From Arsenophonus sp. aPb (GTDB taxonomy: Bacteria; Pseudomonadota; Gammaproteobacteria; Enterobacterales; Enterobacteriaceae), in the NCBI RefSeq assembly GCF_029873475.1, contig NZ_CP123499.1, forward strand, positions 1,798,001 to 1,862,000: 64,000 nt of DNA, given 5' to 3'. Shown here piece by piece: positions 35,459 to 44,711 of this stretch. The notes beneath the pieces are model-generated. The model was not told where the DNA came from and did no database searches. It saw only the letters and a program-made list of their open reading frames with translations. The position numbers and the translations under genes are program-made. The first letter of the stretch is position 1; each line of letters begins with the position of its first letter.

Positions 35459-36922
35459 TTATACTTGTGTCATACGATTAAGTAACGGCGCTGTGAGCAA
35501 CATAATTAATGCAATAACTGCTGTTACTATGCCTATCTTCATGAAAACATCACTATATATGCCTAATGATATTAAAGGGCTTAATGATTCCCCTTGAGGC
35601 GTTGCAGTCATAGAAGCAATAAAACCTGCAATAAAAGCAGCGGCTGAGCTGGTTAAAAACCATGAACCCATAATAAATCCCATCAAACGTTGAGGTACTA
35701 GCTGTGCGACCATTGCTAGTCCCAAGCCAGAAATCATCAATTCACCAATACTTTGTAATCCATAAGACAGTACTAACCAATTAACAGAAACAATACCTGC
35801 TTCATTAGCAAACTTAGCACCTAGGGGTAATACAAGAAATGCAGTTGAACAAAGTACCATTCCGATTGCAAATTTATGGGGCATTGGTAAATTATCCCCC
35901 ATCTTATTATATATTGATGCAAGAATCGGACTAGCAAGCATGATCCAAAGTGGGTTCAAAGCTTGGTATTGCGCTGGCTCAATACTAATACCCAAAATAT
36001 TATGTTCTACATTATGTATAGCAAAGAAATTTAACGACGTTGGCATCTGACTATATAGTACAAAAAATACAACTGCCTCTATCATTAAAATAAATGCTAC
36101 AACCATTTTTCGGCGAGCTGCACCTTTTAATGCAATAGTTTCCTTAACAAAAACAATTATAATAAAACAAGAAATGATTGCCAGGGCGGCTCTTGCCACA
36201 GCCATATTATGCAATAACCAATTAGAAAGTATAATGAGTGCCACTATACCGATAATAGTAAATAAATATTTAGAAAATTCTATTGATTGGAAATCAGGTT
36301 TAGAGCCATAGTCTTTAACCCAATTTTTACATAACAAGAAATTAACTAAAGTAATAATTAGACCAATCACACTCAGTGAAAATGCAATATCCCAACCATA
36401 GTGCTTTGCCAACCAGGGTGTGGCCAACATAGAAAAAAATGAACCGATATTGACAGCCATGTAATACATCGTAAATGCACCGTCGAGACGTTGATCATTT
36501 TTATCATAACAAGTGGAAAGTAACGAAGAAGGATTTGCCTTAAATAAACCATTACCAACTGCAATAGTTGCTAACCCAAGATACACTAATAAAACATCGT
36601 GACTAGAATAAGCAATAAAAGCATAACCGACAATAAGTACGATAGCACCTAATATGATAACCCTTTTAGTGCCTAATACCTTATCACCTAACCATCCACC
36701 AATTGCAACAAAACCATAAACTAATGCAGTGAAAGCAGAAAATAATATAAAAGATTGAGCTTCGGACATTCCTAACATTTGAGTTAAATAAATTGTCAAA
36801 ATCCCCTGTAAACCACTGAAGCCAAATCTTTCCCATAGCTCAATTGAAAAAATGAGATAAAAAGAACGTGGTTGTTTGAAAGCATTCAAACTGATATTCT
36901 TGGTATTATTCGTTGTGGACAC
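35459..36922 (-). CDS. dtpA: Proton-dependent di/tripeptide permease
   Basis: 487 residues, POT/PTR2 family, very close to E. coli DtpA over its length. Signature FYLIFSIELWERFG (ExxERFxYY-type region), then GGWLGDKVLGTKR, GNGLFKANPSSLLS and the QSIGELMISGLGLAM segment; 12-14 membrane helices. Imports small peptides with protons. About 1 kb of non-coding sequence lies upstream; a strong terminator lies downstream. The C terminus is shorter than in E. coli, ending right after NRMTQV. Confidence 0.96.
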   Translation of the reverse strand: MSTTNNTKNISLNAFKQPRSFYLIFSIELWERFGFSGLQGILTIYLTQMLGMSEAQSFILFSAFTALVYGFVAIGGWLGDKVLGTKRVIILGAIVLIVGYAFIAYSSHDVLLVYLGLATIAVGNGLFKANPSSLLSTCYDKNDQRLDGAFTMYYMAVNIGSFFSMLATPWLAKHYGWDIAFSLSVIGLIITLVNFLLCKNWVKDYGSKPDFQSIEFSKYLFTIIGIVALIILSNWLLHNMAVARAALAIISCFIIIVFVKETIALKGAARRKMVVAFILMIEAVVFFVLYSQMPTSLNFFAIHNVEHNILGISIEPAQYQALNPLWIMLASPILASIYNKMGDNLPMPHKFAIGMVLCSTAFLVLPLGAKFANEAGIVSVNWLVLSYGLQSIGELMISGLGLAMVAQLVPQRLMGFIMGSWFLTSSAAAFIAGFIASMTATPQGESLSPLISLGIYSDVFMKIGIVTAVIALIMLLTAPLLNRMTQV

Positions 36923-37994
36923 AAGTTACCTCTATACAGCCAATACGTTTATATGCACATGCATGAATCATCACCGTGTACTTTGTAGTTATAAATTAAA
37001 ACATCAAATAAAAGCTAAACAATCCCAACAGTGATCACGGTTAATTTGTCAATTACTACATAATCATGCGATCACCATCATTTATAACACGCTGTTTTCA
37101 TACTTTTAACAACGCGGGATGAAAACTAATATAGCAAATATTTCAATAAGTTAAGACTTTTGAATACACTTGATATTCTGTTTTCAACATCTCACTTTTA
37201 CATAAGTAAACGAAGCATAAATAGCAATATACGCCATTTATGCATAAAAAATAAAGAATTAATTATTATCAAAGTATAAGAATAGGTAAAATTTAGCAGA
37301 AATATGACTATCAACTAATATTTTAGTTTCCATTTGAAATTAAATTTAATGTTAAAGAATTTAAATTATATAATGATAAACTTATGTTTTGTAAGAATGT
37401 TATTTTATTGAAGACAATGCATTGATCAATTGGAATATAATACTTGAAAAAATCAACATCATTATTTTTCAACAATTTATAAAATAATAATGTAATTACT
37501 AAAAATTTATAATAAATATTTGATTATATAAGAATGAATGGAAAATATTGTATTTAATAAATACAAACCAGTATAAGTTGTATATCATACTACTTAAAAA
37601 ACATACACACAATAATAGTTAAATATTATTTTTAAACTAAATAATGCTTTACCTAAATGCTCTTACATAATTTTTAAAATTAGATGAATATTAATTATAA
37701 AATAGCGTTACTGATTAAGTACAATATCAAATATAAATAATAGTATTAATGTTAATAACTATATATTTTATAAAATATCTTATATTAGATAAAATATATT
37801 AATAAATTTAAACTATCAGTTTATTTTCTAGCAACAAAAATATATTCATTAAAAGTAAAATAAAGTAATAAACGTACTATAAATTTAAATCAATTAATAC
37901 TCAACATTAAAAATTTTTATTATAAGGAAGGAATTTTTAAACCAATTTATATTTAAAATAAATATATCATTTTTATACAAAAATCAATTAATTA
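36923..37994. other. 1.07-kb AT-rich spacer upstream of dtpA
   Basis: No gene is supported on either strand; stops are frequent. The dtpA promoter must lie in the first 200 bases. Composition is among the most AT-rich of the window. Confidence 0.4.
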
Positions 37995-38198
37995 TTATTG
38001 CAGGATTTTATCACTTTTATGCTTTATGCTTTCTTGCTGAAATTTAATTATTTCTATACACATTGGCAATATTCCAGCCAATTCTGCTAATAGGTCATTA
38101 GATTTGCACGAATAAGATGATTTGGAAACTATTTGGATAGCAAGATCATAAGCCATTGACTCTAATGTATATTTTAGGCTTTCATTACGCTTCATCAT
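37995..38198 (-). CDS. Small hypothetical protein
   Basis: 67 residues, no family recognised. The sequence is amphipathic-helical with three cysteines and a Ser-rich turn (SKSSYSCKSND), ending in a lysine-rich tail. Its codon use is plausible for the host, but it stands alone between long AT-rich spacers, so it could be a chance frame. The 339 bases on its upstream side (38199-38537) hold nothing recognisable apart from the end of the lipoprotein gene's transcript. Confidence 0.4.
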   Translation of the reverse strand: MMKRNESLKYTLESMAYDLAIQIVSKSSYSCKSNDLLAELAGILPMCIEIIKFQQESIKHKSDKILQ

Positions 38199-38537
38199 AA
38201 ATGATTATCCACTTTAGTTAATTTACTAATTATAAGCATAATCTATAAATTTCAATTTTAAAAATTTTATTTTTTAAAAAATACAGATATACTTTTTTGC
38301 AAATAAAAATTAACAAAACAAAAACAATTTATTTAATATGAAACATTTATTTAAATCTGGCAGAAATAATAATTTTGCTAATTTCTATTTGCAAAAACTT
38401 TAAAATTACTCATTGAAAATAAAATTAATTTCCAAAACAATTAGAATTAATTTAATGCCATAAATTTTTATATGTAACTTAATTTTTAAAAAAGCGCCGA
38501 TTAATTTGAATAACAATAACAGCGCTAATATTCAAAA

Positions 38538-38864
38538 TTAATGAGAGTTTTCCTTTAATTCTGCCAAACAAGACTCAACAATGCTTACCATATTTTGCTC
38601 AACTTCTGGCGGCGTATAACCCTTATCTTTCAATTGCTTATCTAATTGTATAAACTTATTTATACCATATTTTTTAACTATTTTATCAAACGCACAATTA
38701 CACACATCAGTGATAGTACTTATATTAACTTCATTGCCTCTTGCAGAACTAGTACAATACTTAACAAAATTATTCTTGTATGCTCCAATCTTAGGCTTCT
38801 CATCAGAGCACGCTGAGGCGAATAAAACTTGTATCATAAGTAAAACCCCTAAAAATTTCTTCAT
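38538..38864 (-). CDS. Small lipoprotein, unknown function
   Basis: 108 residues. Signal peptide MKKFLGVLLMIQVLF ends in the lipobox FASAC, so the mature protein should be lipid-anchored. Four further cysteines (YCTS, VCNCAF, SCLAEL) could form two disulfides in a small helical domain. No family is recognised. Confidence 0.7.
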   Translation of the reverse strand: MKKFLGVLLMIQVLFASACSDEKPKIGAYKNNFVKYCTSSARGNEVNISTITDVCNCAFDKIVKKYGINKFIQLDKQLKDKGYTPPEVEQNMVSIVESCLAELKENSH

Positions 38865-39113
38865 AAAATAGTTAAAACTCCAATTTTATTTTAATGACCA
38901 GCATCATTTTTACAATCAATTAACAAATGTTGTTTTTTATTTTGCTTAAGTGAATTTTAATCGCATGAGTGATAGTAAATACTTGATATCTAATTAAGAT
39001 TAGATTTATATGATAACTATTTTTTACCTTATTTACTACTAATTATAGCCTTGATTTTTCTTTTTAATAACATAATTTCAGGGGAAAATTTAACATAACG
39101 ACAAAAAAACAAG

Positions 39114-39204
39114 TTACGAATTACGAATTACGAATTACGAATTACGAATTACGAATTACGAATTACGAATTACGAATTACGAATTACGAATTATGAATTA
39201 TGAA
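39114..39204. repeat. Heptanucleotide tandem repeat (TTACGAA)n
   Basis: Eleven uninterrupted TTACGAA units (39114-39190) followed by two TTATGAA variants (39191-39204). It lies in a 588-base spacer between the lipoprotein gene and csp, about 250 bases upstream of the lipoprotein start. Outside any ORF. Confidence 0.97.
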
Positions 39205-39350
39205 TTTAATTCAATTAGTATTAAATAAAAATATTCATTAAATCTTTTTTTATTTAAATATAGTTGATATTTTTATAGAAATTGCATTATACCAATAATA
39301 ACTATATAATTTAAAACATAATAAAAATTCAATTTATTATTATCTATAAA

Positions 39351-39377
39351 ACTCATCCTGTTATATTCAGGATGAGT
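39351..39377 (-). terminator. Terminator downstream of csp
   Basis: ACTCATCCTG and CAGGATGAGT form a 10-bp stem with a 7-base loop; on the minus strand it is followed by TTTTATAG. It lies 76 bases past the csp stop. Confidence 0.75.
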
Positions 39378-39452
39378 TAAAACATCAATATTGCCAATAA
39401 AATAAATTATCTTACCATTAAGTAATCCATAACTTATCATTTTTAATAATAA

Positions 39453-39662
39453 TCAAATAATCGTTACATTATTAGCAGCGGAACCCTTACTGCCTTCTTG
39501 AATATCAAATTCAACCTTCTGACCTACTGTCAATGTTTTAAAACCATTAACATCAATAGCAGTATAATGAACAAATACATCTTTACCACCACCTTCCGGT
39601 GTAATAAAACCAAAACCCTTTGTCTCATTAAACCACTTTACTGTACCAGTGATCTTTGTCAT
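39453..39662 (-). CDS. Cold-shock-domain protein, CspC/CspE-like
   Basis: 69 residues from the ATG at 39662, AAAGGAC upstream; a longer frame to 39719 lies in the leader. RNP1 KGFGFITPE and RNP2 VFVHYTAI are intact. An RNA/ssDNA-binding chaperone and antiterminator. The sequence is nearest the CspC/CspE type rather than CspA, but paralogue identity is not certain. The 466 bases upstream hold no other minus-strand gene and would carry its leader and promoter. Confidence 0.93.
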   Translation of the reverse strand: MTKITGTVKWFNETKGFGFITPEGGGKDVFVHYTAIDVNGFKTLTVGQKVEFDIQEGSKGSAANNVTII

Positions 39663-40128
39663 TTTTTGTCCTTTAATACTATAAATTAATTTTTGAATAA
39701 CACAACAGATATTAAACAATATATTATTACTGCTTATATTTGTGCTATTACATACTTTATTTACAATCGCAAATTATTTTATATCTCAGAGCTATTAGTT
39801 ACTTTAAAAATTAACAGTGGAAAACCTTTTTCTCTACTTTCTATCAAGAAAATAAAAAAATTACAATAAAAAATGCGTATGCAACCTTAGCTATTTCAAT
39901 TACAAATTCAATAGTTTTAATAGCTTATACATTATGCATTCTTAAATTTAGAGATTGAAATTATATTCATAAACTTGTTATATAAACCTATAATAATTAA
40001 TTCTATTCTTAATATTGAGCACATTGCTTTACTATTTTCATTTTTCCTTTATTATTAGTTATAATGCTAAAATAAAAAACTTAAATAATATCAAATTAAT
40101 TCTATATTTCTAACCATATTGGAGGAAT

Positions 40129-40173
40129 ATGAATATTTGTTACCTAATAACTGAATTTTGGACTCTAGAATGA
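40129..40173 (+). CDS. Possible 14-codon leader peptide coupled to pagP
   Basis: Strong GGAGGA precedes an ATG at 40129 that opens MNICYLITEFWTLE and ends in a TGA at 40171-40173 overlapping the pagP ATG (40170). The pagP start has no comparable ribosome site of its own. Confidence 0.45.
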   Translation: MNICYLITEFWTLE

Positions 40174-40775
40174 ATCTAAAACGATTTATTAATATTGTTT
40201 CAGTTGGTATGTTAGTTTCCTGCTGCATATTTCCAACTTATACAATAGCGATATCTAATTCAGCTAACCATATTGATACAAGCAGTAATAAATCTTTCTC
40301 CCTAGGAGAAAGATTTACTTATAATATTAATAAGACATGGAATTCTTATCATTATGAAATTTATTTCCCTTTTTTAATTTGGCATAACCGATTAACTTAT
40401 GATAATAAAAAAATTTCCGGCTATAATGAAACTCCTTGGGGATTAGGTATAGGTAAATACCGCTTTGATCAAAATGGTAATTGGCATTCTATCTATGCTA
40501 TGGCTTTTGCTGATTCTCATAATAAAGTGCAGCCCATAGTTGGATATGGATTTCAAAAAGTTTGGCGACCAAGTAATCTTAATGAATTTCGTATTGGAGC
40601 AGGTTTTACGCTAAGCATAACCGCCAGAAATGAACTTTGGTATCTCCCCCTACCATTACCACTCCCAATTGCTTCTATTGAATATAAGCAATTATCAATC
40701 CAAGCAACATATGTGCCTGGAACATACAATAATGGTAATGTGCTTTTTGCTTGGATACGCTGGCAATGGAAATAA
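40170..40775 (+). CDS. pagP: Lipid A palmitoyltransferase PagP
   Basis: 201 residues. Transfers palmitate from phospholipid to lipid A in the outer membrane, protecting against cationic peptides. Signal peptide (about 1-28) then the eight-stranded barrel. Catalytic His72 (WHNRLTY), Asp115 and Ser116 (AFADSHNK) are all present, as are GYNETPWG, GYGF.KVWRP and the C-terminal YVPGTYNNGNV.FAW. ATG at 40170 chosen over TTG at 40158. In other enterobacteria PhoPQ controls pagP; no clear PhoP box was found. Confidence 0.95.
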   Translation: MNLKRFINIVSVGMLVSCCIFPTYTIAISNSANHIDTSSNKSFSLGERFTYNINKTWNSYHYEIYFPFLIWHNRLTYDNKKISGYNETPWGLGIGKYRFDQNGNWHSIYAMAFADSHNKVQPIVGYGFQKVWRPSNLNEFRIGAGFTLSITARNELWYLPLPLPLPIASIEYKQLSIQATYVPGTYNNGNVLFAWIRWQWK

Positions 40776-40798
40776 ACTTTTTAGGTTTTATACTAATA

Positions 40799-40816
40799 CC
40801 CTGGTATAAACCAGGG
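40799..40816. terminator. Hairpin between convergent pagP and aroP
   Basis: CCCTGGT and ACCAGGG around a four-base loop in the 56-base gap. The U-run is weak. Confidence 0.45.
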
Positions 40817-40831
40817 CTACCGGTTATTATT

Positions 40832-42196
40832 TTACCAATTAGATTTATTTTCTTTTCTAAATTTTGTGAATAAAAATCCTATCCATAAAAACATAATCCA
40901 AAATGGCATAAGAATGACTGAAATACGAATTCCATCCGTCATTAAAATGATAATTAAAATAAGAAATAAAAAAACTAAACAGAGATAATTACCAAATGGA
41001 TACCATAATGCTTTAAATTTAGGTTCAACACCTTCTTTTATTTTTACCGCTCTAAATTTTAAATTAGAAATACAAATCATAACCCAGTTAATTACTAAGG
41101 TTGTCACAACTAACGACATTAGTAATTCTAGCGCTTTACCATCTAATAAATAGTTGATTAAAATACCGCCCGAGGTTGCTAGCGCTGAAATAGCAATCGA
41201 TACTATAGGAACACCACGCTTAGTCACTGTATTTAAAAAATGTGGGGCGTTACCTTGCTTTGCTAAACCATAAAGCATACGACTATTACTATATACGCCA
41301 CTGTTATAAACTGATAATGCCGCGATTAAAACAACAATATTCAAGGAATTAGAAACAAATTTATCGCCAATATCATGAAAAATAAGTACAAACGGGCTTT
41401 CACCACTGACTACATTTATCCAAGGATACAGTGAGAGCAATACAAATAAAGAACCAATATAAAAAATTAAAATACGATAAACAACTTGATTAGTCGCTTT
41501 AGGAATACTATGTGTCGGATTTTCCGCCTCCGCGGCTGTTATGCCAACCAGCTCTAATCCACCAAAAGAAAACATAATAACTGCCATTGCCATTACCACT
41601 CCAGTAACGCCATTAGGAAAGAATCCCCCATATTGCCAAAGATTTGCTACCGATGCTTGTGGGCCACCTTTTCCACTAATTAGCAGATAGCAACCGAAAA
41701 TAATCATTGCAATAATTGCTAATACCTTAATGATTGCAAACCAAAATTCTGTTTCACCATATAAACGTACATTCGTAAGATTGATTAGATTGATCACAAC
41801 AAAAAAGAATGCAGCTGAAATCCAGGTTGGAATATCCCACCAATATTGAACATAAATACCTGCCGCAGTCAGTTCAGCCATACCAACCAAAATAAACATT
41901 GCCCAATAGTTCCAGCCAGATAAAAAACCAGCAAAAGATCCCCAATATTTATAAGCGAAGTGACTAAAAGAACCAGCAACAGGTTCTTCAACAATCATCT
42001 CTCCTAATTGGCGCATAATTAAGAAAGCAATAAATCCACCTATTGCATAACCTAATAAAACAGATGGCCCCGCCATATTTATAGTTTGTGCAATTCCTAA
42101 AAAAAGTCCTGTTCCAACAGCACCACCAAGTGCAATCAATTGAATATGTCTGTTTTTCAACCCGCGCTTAAGCGTTTGCCCAACTTGTTCCGCCAT
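40832..42196 (-). CDS. aroP: Aromatic amino acid permease AroP-like (APC family)
   Basis: 454 residues with twelve membrane helices. It aligns closely with E. coli AroP: LKRGLKNRHIQLIALGGA, the GTGLFLG motif, MRQLGEMIVEEPVAGSFSHF and FSFGGLELVGITAAEAENP. It imports Phe, Tyr or Trp with protons at the inner membrane. PheP or another close paralogue remains possible. Convergent with pagP. Confidence 0.88.
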   Translation of the reverse strand: MAEQVGQTLKRGLKNRHIQLIALGGAVGTGLFLGIAQTINMAGPSVLLGYAIGGFIAFLIMRQLGEMIVEEPVAGSFSHFAYKYWGSFAGFLSGWNYWAMFILVGMAELTAAGIYVQYWWDIPTWISAAFFFVVINLINLTNVRLYGETEFWFAIIKVLAIIAMIIFGCYLLISGKGGPQASVANLWQYGGFFPNGVTGVVMAMAVIMFSFGGLELVGITAAEAENPTHSIPKATNQVVYRILIFYIGSLFVLLSLYPWINVVSGESPFVLIFHDIGDKFVSNSLNIVVLIAALSVYNSGVYSNSRMLYGLAKQGNAPHFLNTVTKRGVPIVSIAISALATSGGILINYLLDGKALELLMSLVVTTLVINWVMICISNLKFRAVKIKEGVEPKFKALWYPFGNYLCLVFLFLILIIILMTDGIRISVILMPFWIMFLWIGFLFTKFRKENKSNW

Positions 42197-42347
42197 AATT
42201 AAACCTTCATTTTATTCTAATTTCCTAATATTTTTATCAATGCAAACCTTAACTAAAAGCGCATGTCAAAACTATTAATTAAAACATTAATTTCTTTTCA
42301 AGCCTATATTAAATCATTAAATCAGATTAAAACTCTATTAATTTTAG

Positions 42348-42500
42348 TTAAAATGGTAAATAACCAGTTATTTTACAGATACCAATGGTAAAATTTCCAC
42401 CATTTTGATCTTGGTCACAATAACTGTCTAATGCGACTAAATATAAAAATAAGCAGAGTAAAACGATCATAATCGCAATTACTATTTTTTTTAATTTCAA
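42348..42500 (-). CDS. mgrB: MgrB-like PhoQ inhibitor, small membrane protein
   Basis: 50 residues from a TTG at 42500 with AAGGG nine bases upstream. One N-terminal membrane helix (about 5-24), Cys16, Cys28 in the CDQD motif and Cys42 in GICKI, ending YLPF. E. coli MgrB (47 residues) has Cys16, Cys28 in CDQD, Cys39 in GICAI and ends FIPW, so spacing and ends match apart from a three-residue insertion. MgrB sits in the inner membrane and represses PhoQ under PhoP control; its cysteines sense periplasmic redox state. The 5' region to 42853 contains no other gene. Confidence 0.85.
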   Translation of the reverse strand: MKLKKIVIAIMIVLLCLFLYLVALDSYCDQDQNGGNFTIGICKITGYLPF

Positions 42501-42853
42501 TATCTAACCCTTTTCATATTTTTAATAGCACACAAGATAAAAAACAATTAATATGTCACTATATGTAAAAAATCAAGTCACTAACTACAGTAACCATAGT
42601 GTCATTGCTGAAATCAATAAAATCTCTTTATTAATTTATTGTCCATGCTGTTAATCAGTTAACTGCCGAAGTCGAAAACAATTATTATAGATAAAAAATG
42701 GCTTAAACACTTACTGATAAAGAGATAAACTGTTCACTTTAAAGATTAACATAAGTTTTTATATAAATTATTTAAACATCCAGCTTCCGAACTTTGTCAT
42801 CCCTAAAAAAAGTTGTGTATACTTCTTTAACCTATAACTAGTATGATATCAGA

Positions 42854-43246
42854 ATGCTACAAGATACCCACTTAGCACTTGTTTGCGAATTAAGTAAATG
42901 GATCGAAGAACACATAGGAAGGATAATCTACCTGGAAGAGCTTGCCGCTTACTCAGGTTATTCTCTTTGGCATATGCAAAAAATTTTTAAAGAAATCACA
43001 GGAATTTCACTTGGTAAATACATTCGGCAACGTCGTCTTGCCAAAGCGGTTAATCTTCTGAGAAATAGCTCTAAAGCTATTTTTGATATTGCGTTAGATT
43101 TTGGCTTTGGTTCGCAATCACATTTCACCTATATGTTTCGTAAAGAATTTGGTATTACACCTTACGATTTCCGGCAAGACCCTAATATTAAATTAGAAAT
43201 CAAGGAACCACTACATTACATTTACCAACAATCATCAAACATTTAA
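42854..43246 (+). CDS. AraC-family regulator, MarA/SoxS/RamA type
   Basis: 130 residues, essentially only the double helix-turn-helix domain. Conserved pieces are YLEELAAYSGYSLWHMQKIFKEITG and DIALDFGFGSQSHFTYMFRKEFGITPYDFR; no effector domain. Proteins of this size (MarA, SoxS, RamA, and AarP/PqrA of Providencia and Proteus) bind marboxes and raise efflux and stress genes. Which one this corresponds to cannot be decided here. Stands alone. Confidence 0.88.
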   Translation: MLQDTHLALVCELSKWIEEHIGRIIYLEELAAYSGYSLWHMQKIFKEITGISLGKYIRQRRLAKAVNLLRNSSKAIFDIALDFGFGSQSHFTYMFRKEFGITPYDFRQDPNIKLEIKEPLHYIYQQSSNI

Positions 43247-43836
43247 CCAAAAGGAAGAATTATGTTAATCAACCTAGTGATAACTAAACAAAACTTGAAT
43301 CAATAGTCCATTTAAAAATGGTTATTATAGATGCTAAGATAAAATGACATAAATCTTCAGCTACTTTATTTTAATTTAGCATCTTTTATTGATGTTCAAT
43401 ATAGATTTACTGTTGAGTGCAAATAATTACTACACCTTTTGTATTAATTTATATGCAATATATTATAAACATATAATTTTTTAACCAAAATATACCTATC
43501 TTTTGATAATAATGAATTACAATTAATTAAAATAAAATCAGAGTAAATAAATCACAAAAATCTTCTTACTAAAGACAATATTATTATATTTATATCAATT
43601 TTTAATATATAACTTAAATTTAACATCGTGAGCTTTAATTATCATTTCCAGATTAAAGAAAATAAAAATTTATAACAATTTGTAAGTAAATATAAATTTT
43701 ATTCCTTTTATTTATCACTATTTAAATAATTTTATCTATTCAGCCTAAACAGAAAATTATATTCTATCCAATGTGTTTATATATCTAGTTTTAGAAGTGA
43801 CCACACTTAACCATTCAATAAATTTCAGGAGACATT
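43247..43836. other. AT-rich spacer between the AraC-type gene and the LPMO
   Basis: 590 bases without a supported gene. The LPMO promoter must be here; the immediate 5' end has CAGGAGA as ribosome site. Confidence 0.4.
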
Positions 43837-44496
43837 ATGCCTAATAATTTTATCCAGAATAATGGGGAAACATTAGATAATATTCAGCCTGCTCATGGTA
43901 GGATTATAATCCCCGCTTCCCGCGGACACTTTGCTTCGATAAATGGCTGGTGGGGATTAGGGTGGGAAACTAATGAGTTAGAAGGAGGAAAAAACTTTCC
44001 AGAAACCAAAAGTGGGCCTTGTATACGTGAACCATCAGACGTAGCAAGTAGTACGCCGCCAAAAGATGGGTTAATCGTCAGTGGTGGAAGAACTGGAGAA
44101 AGAGCTTACTTAAATTCCACGGATAATGAATTAATTGCCGAAGGAAAGATAGCCTGGCCTAAGCACCCAGTTCCAAAAAACGGTTTACAGCACTTTATAT
44201 GGGAATACACACAACAACATAAAACACGTGGTTATGTAGCTTACATTACTAAGGATGGCTGGGATACAACAACACGATTAACTCGTAACCATTTTGAACT
44301 GACACCTTTTTTCGAAGATATTTCACCTGATGTCCCATTCTGGTCATATGATTTGCCAGTAAAATACGAACATGATATTCAATTACCTGTGAATAGAAAA
44401 AAAGGTCATCATGTTGTTGTACTGTTATGGATTATTGCTGATACTGGCATGGCGTTTTATCAAACCTTTGATTTTGATTTCGACAAACAAATTTAA
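43837..44496 (+). CDS. AA10 lytic polysaccharide monooxygenase (chitin-binding), no signal peptide
   Basis: 219 residues with a strong ribosome site (AGGAGA). The AA10 fold is recognised by HGRIIIPASR (His20), the SGGRT...YLN segment, WPKHPVPKNGLQHF (His119), TKDGWDTTTRLTRNHFEL and AFYQTFDFDF (axial Phe207). AA10 enzymes cut chitin or cellulose oxidatively with a copper ion held by the amino-terminal His and the second His. Here the first His follows a polar 19-residue leader (MPNNFIQNNGETL...), not a Sec signal, and an in-frame stop lies just upstream of the ATG. Export and exposure of His20 must use another route. Chitin as substrate is inferred. Confidence 0.85.
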   Translation: MPNNFIQNNGETLDNIQPAHGRIIIPASRGHFASINGWWGLGWETNELEGGKNFPETKSGPCIREPSDVASSTPPKDGLIVSGGRTGERAYLNSTDNELIAEGKIAWPKHPVPKNGLQHFIWEYTQQHKTRGYVAYITKDGWDTTTRLTRNHFELTPFFEDISPDVPFWSYDLPVKYEHDIQLPVNRKKGHHVVVLLWIIADTGMAFYQTFDFDFDKQI

Positions 44497-44675
44497 CTAA
44501 TATCATAAAAACTAACTGAAATACTTAGATGGATTATCTAGTTTTTGACAGATAATTTATAAAAAATAAACTTTTTTATTTTATAAGATTACAGTAAAAC
44601 ATTACTCTATTTTAATTTTGTCACAAATATATTATTGATAAAAAAATAAATAAAAATTTAGATGACTCTAGCGAT

Positions 44676-44701
44676 AAAAACCTTCTTATACGAAGGTTTT
44701 T
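44676..44701. terminator. Terminator between LPMO and symporter genes
   Basis: AAAAACCTTC and GAAGGTTTTT, 10-bp stem with a six-base loop, T-rich on both sides, between convergent genes. Confidence 0.85.
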
Positions 44702-44711
44702 ATTATATTAG

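Noticed and set aside
39121..39190. Heptamer array as a CRISPR array
   Set aside because: Units are seven bases with no spacers; it is a simple tandem repeat, and no cas genes are present.
42560..42600. PhoP-box-like pair GGTTA / AGTTA upstream of mgrB
   Set aside because: Spacing is nine bases instead of eleven and both halves deviate from GTTTA.
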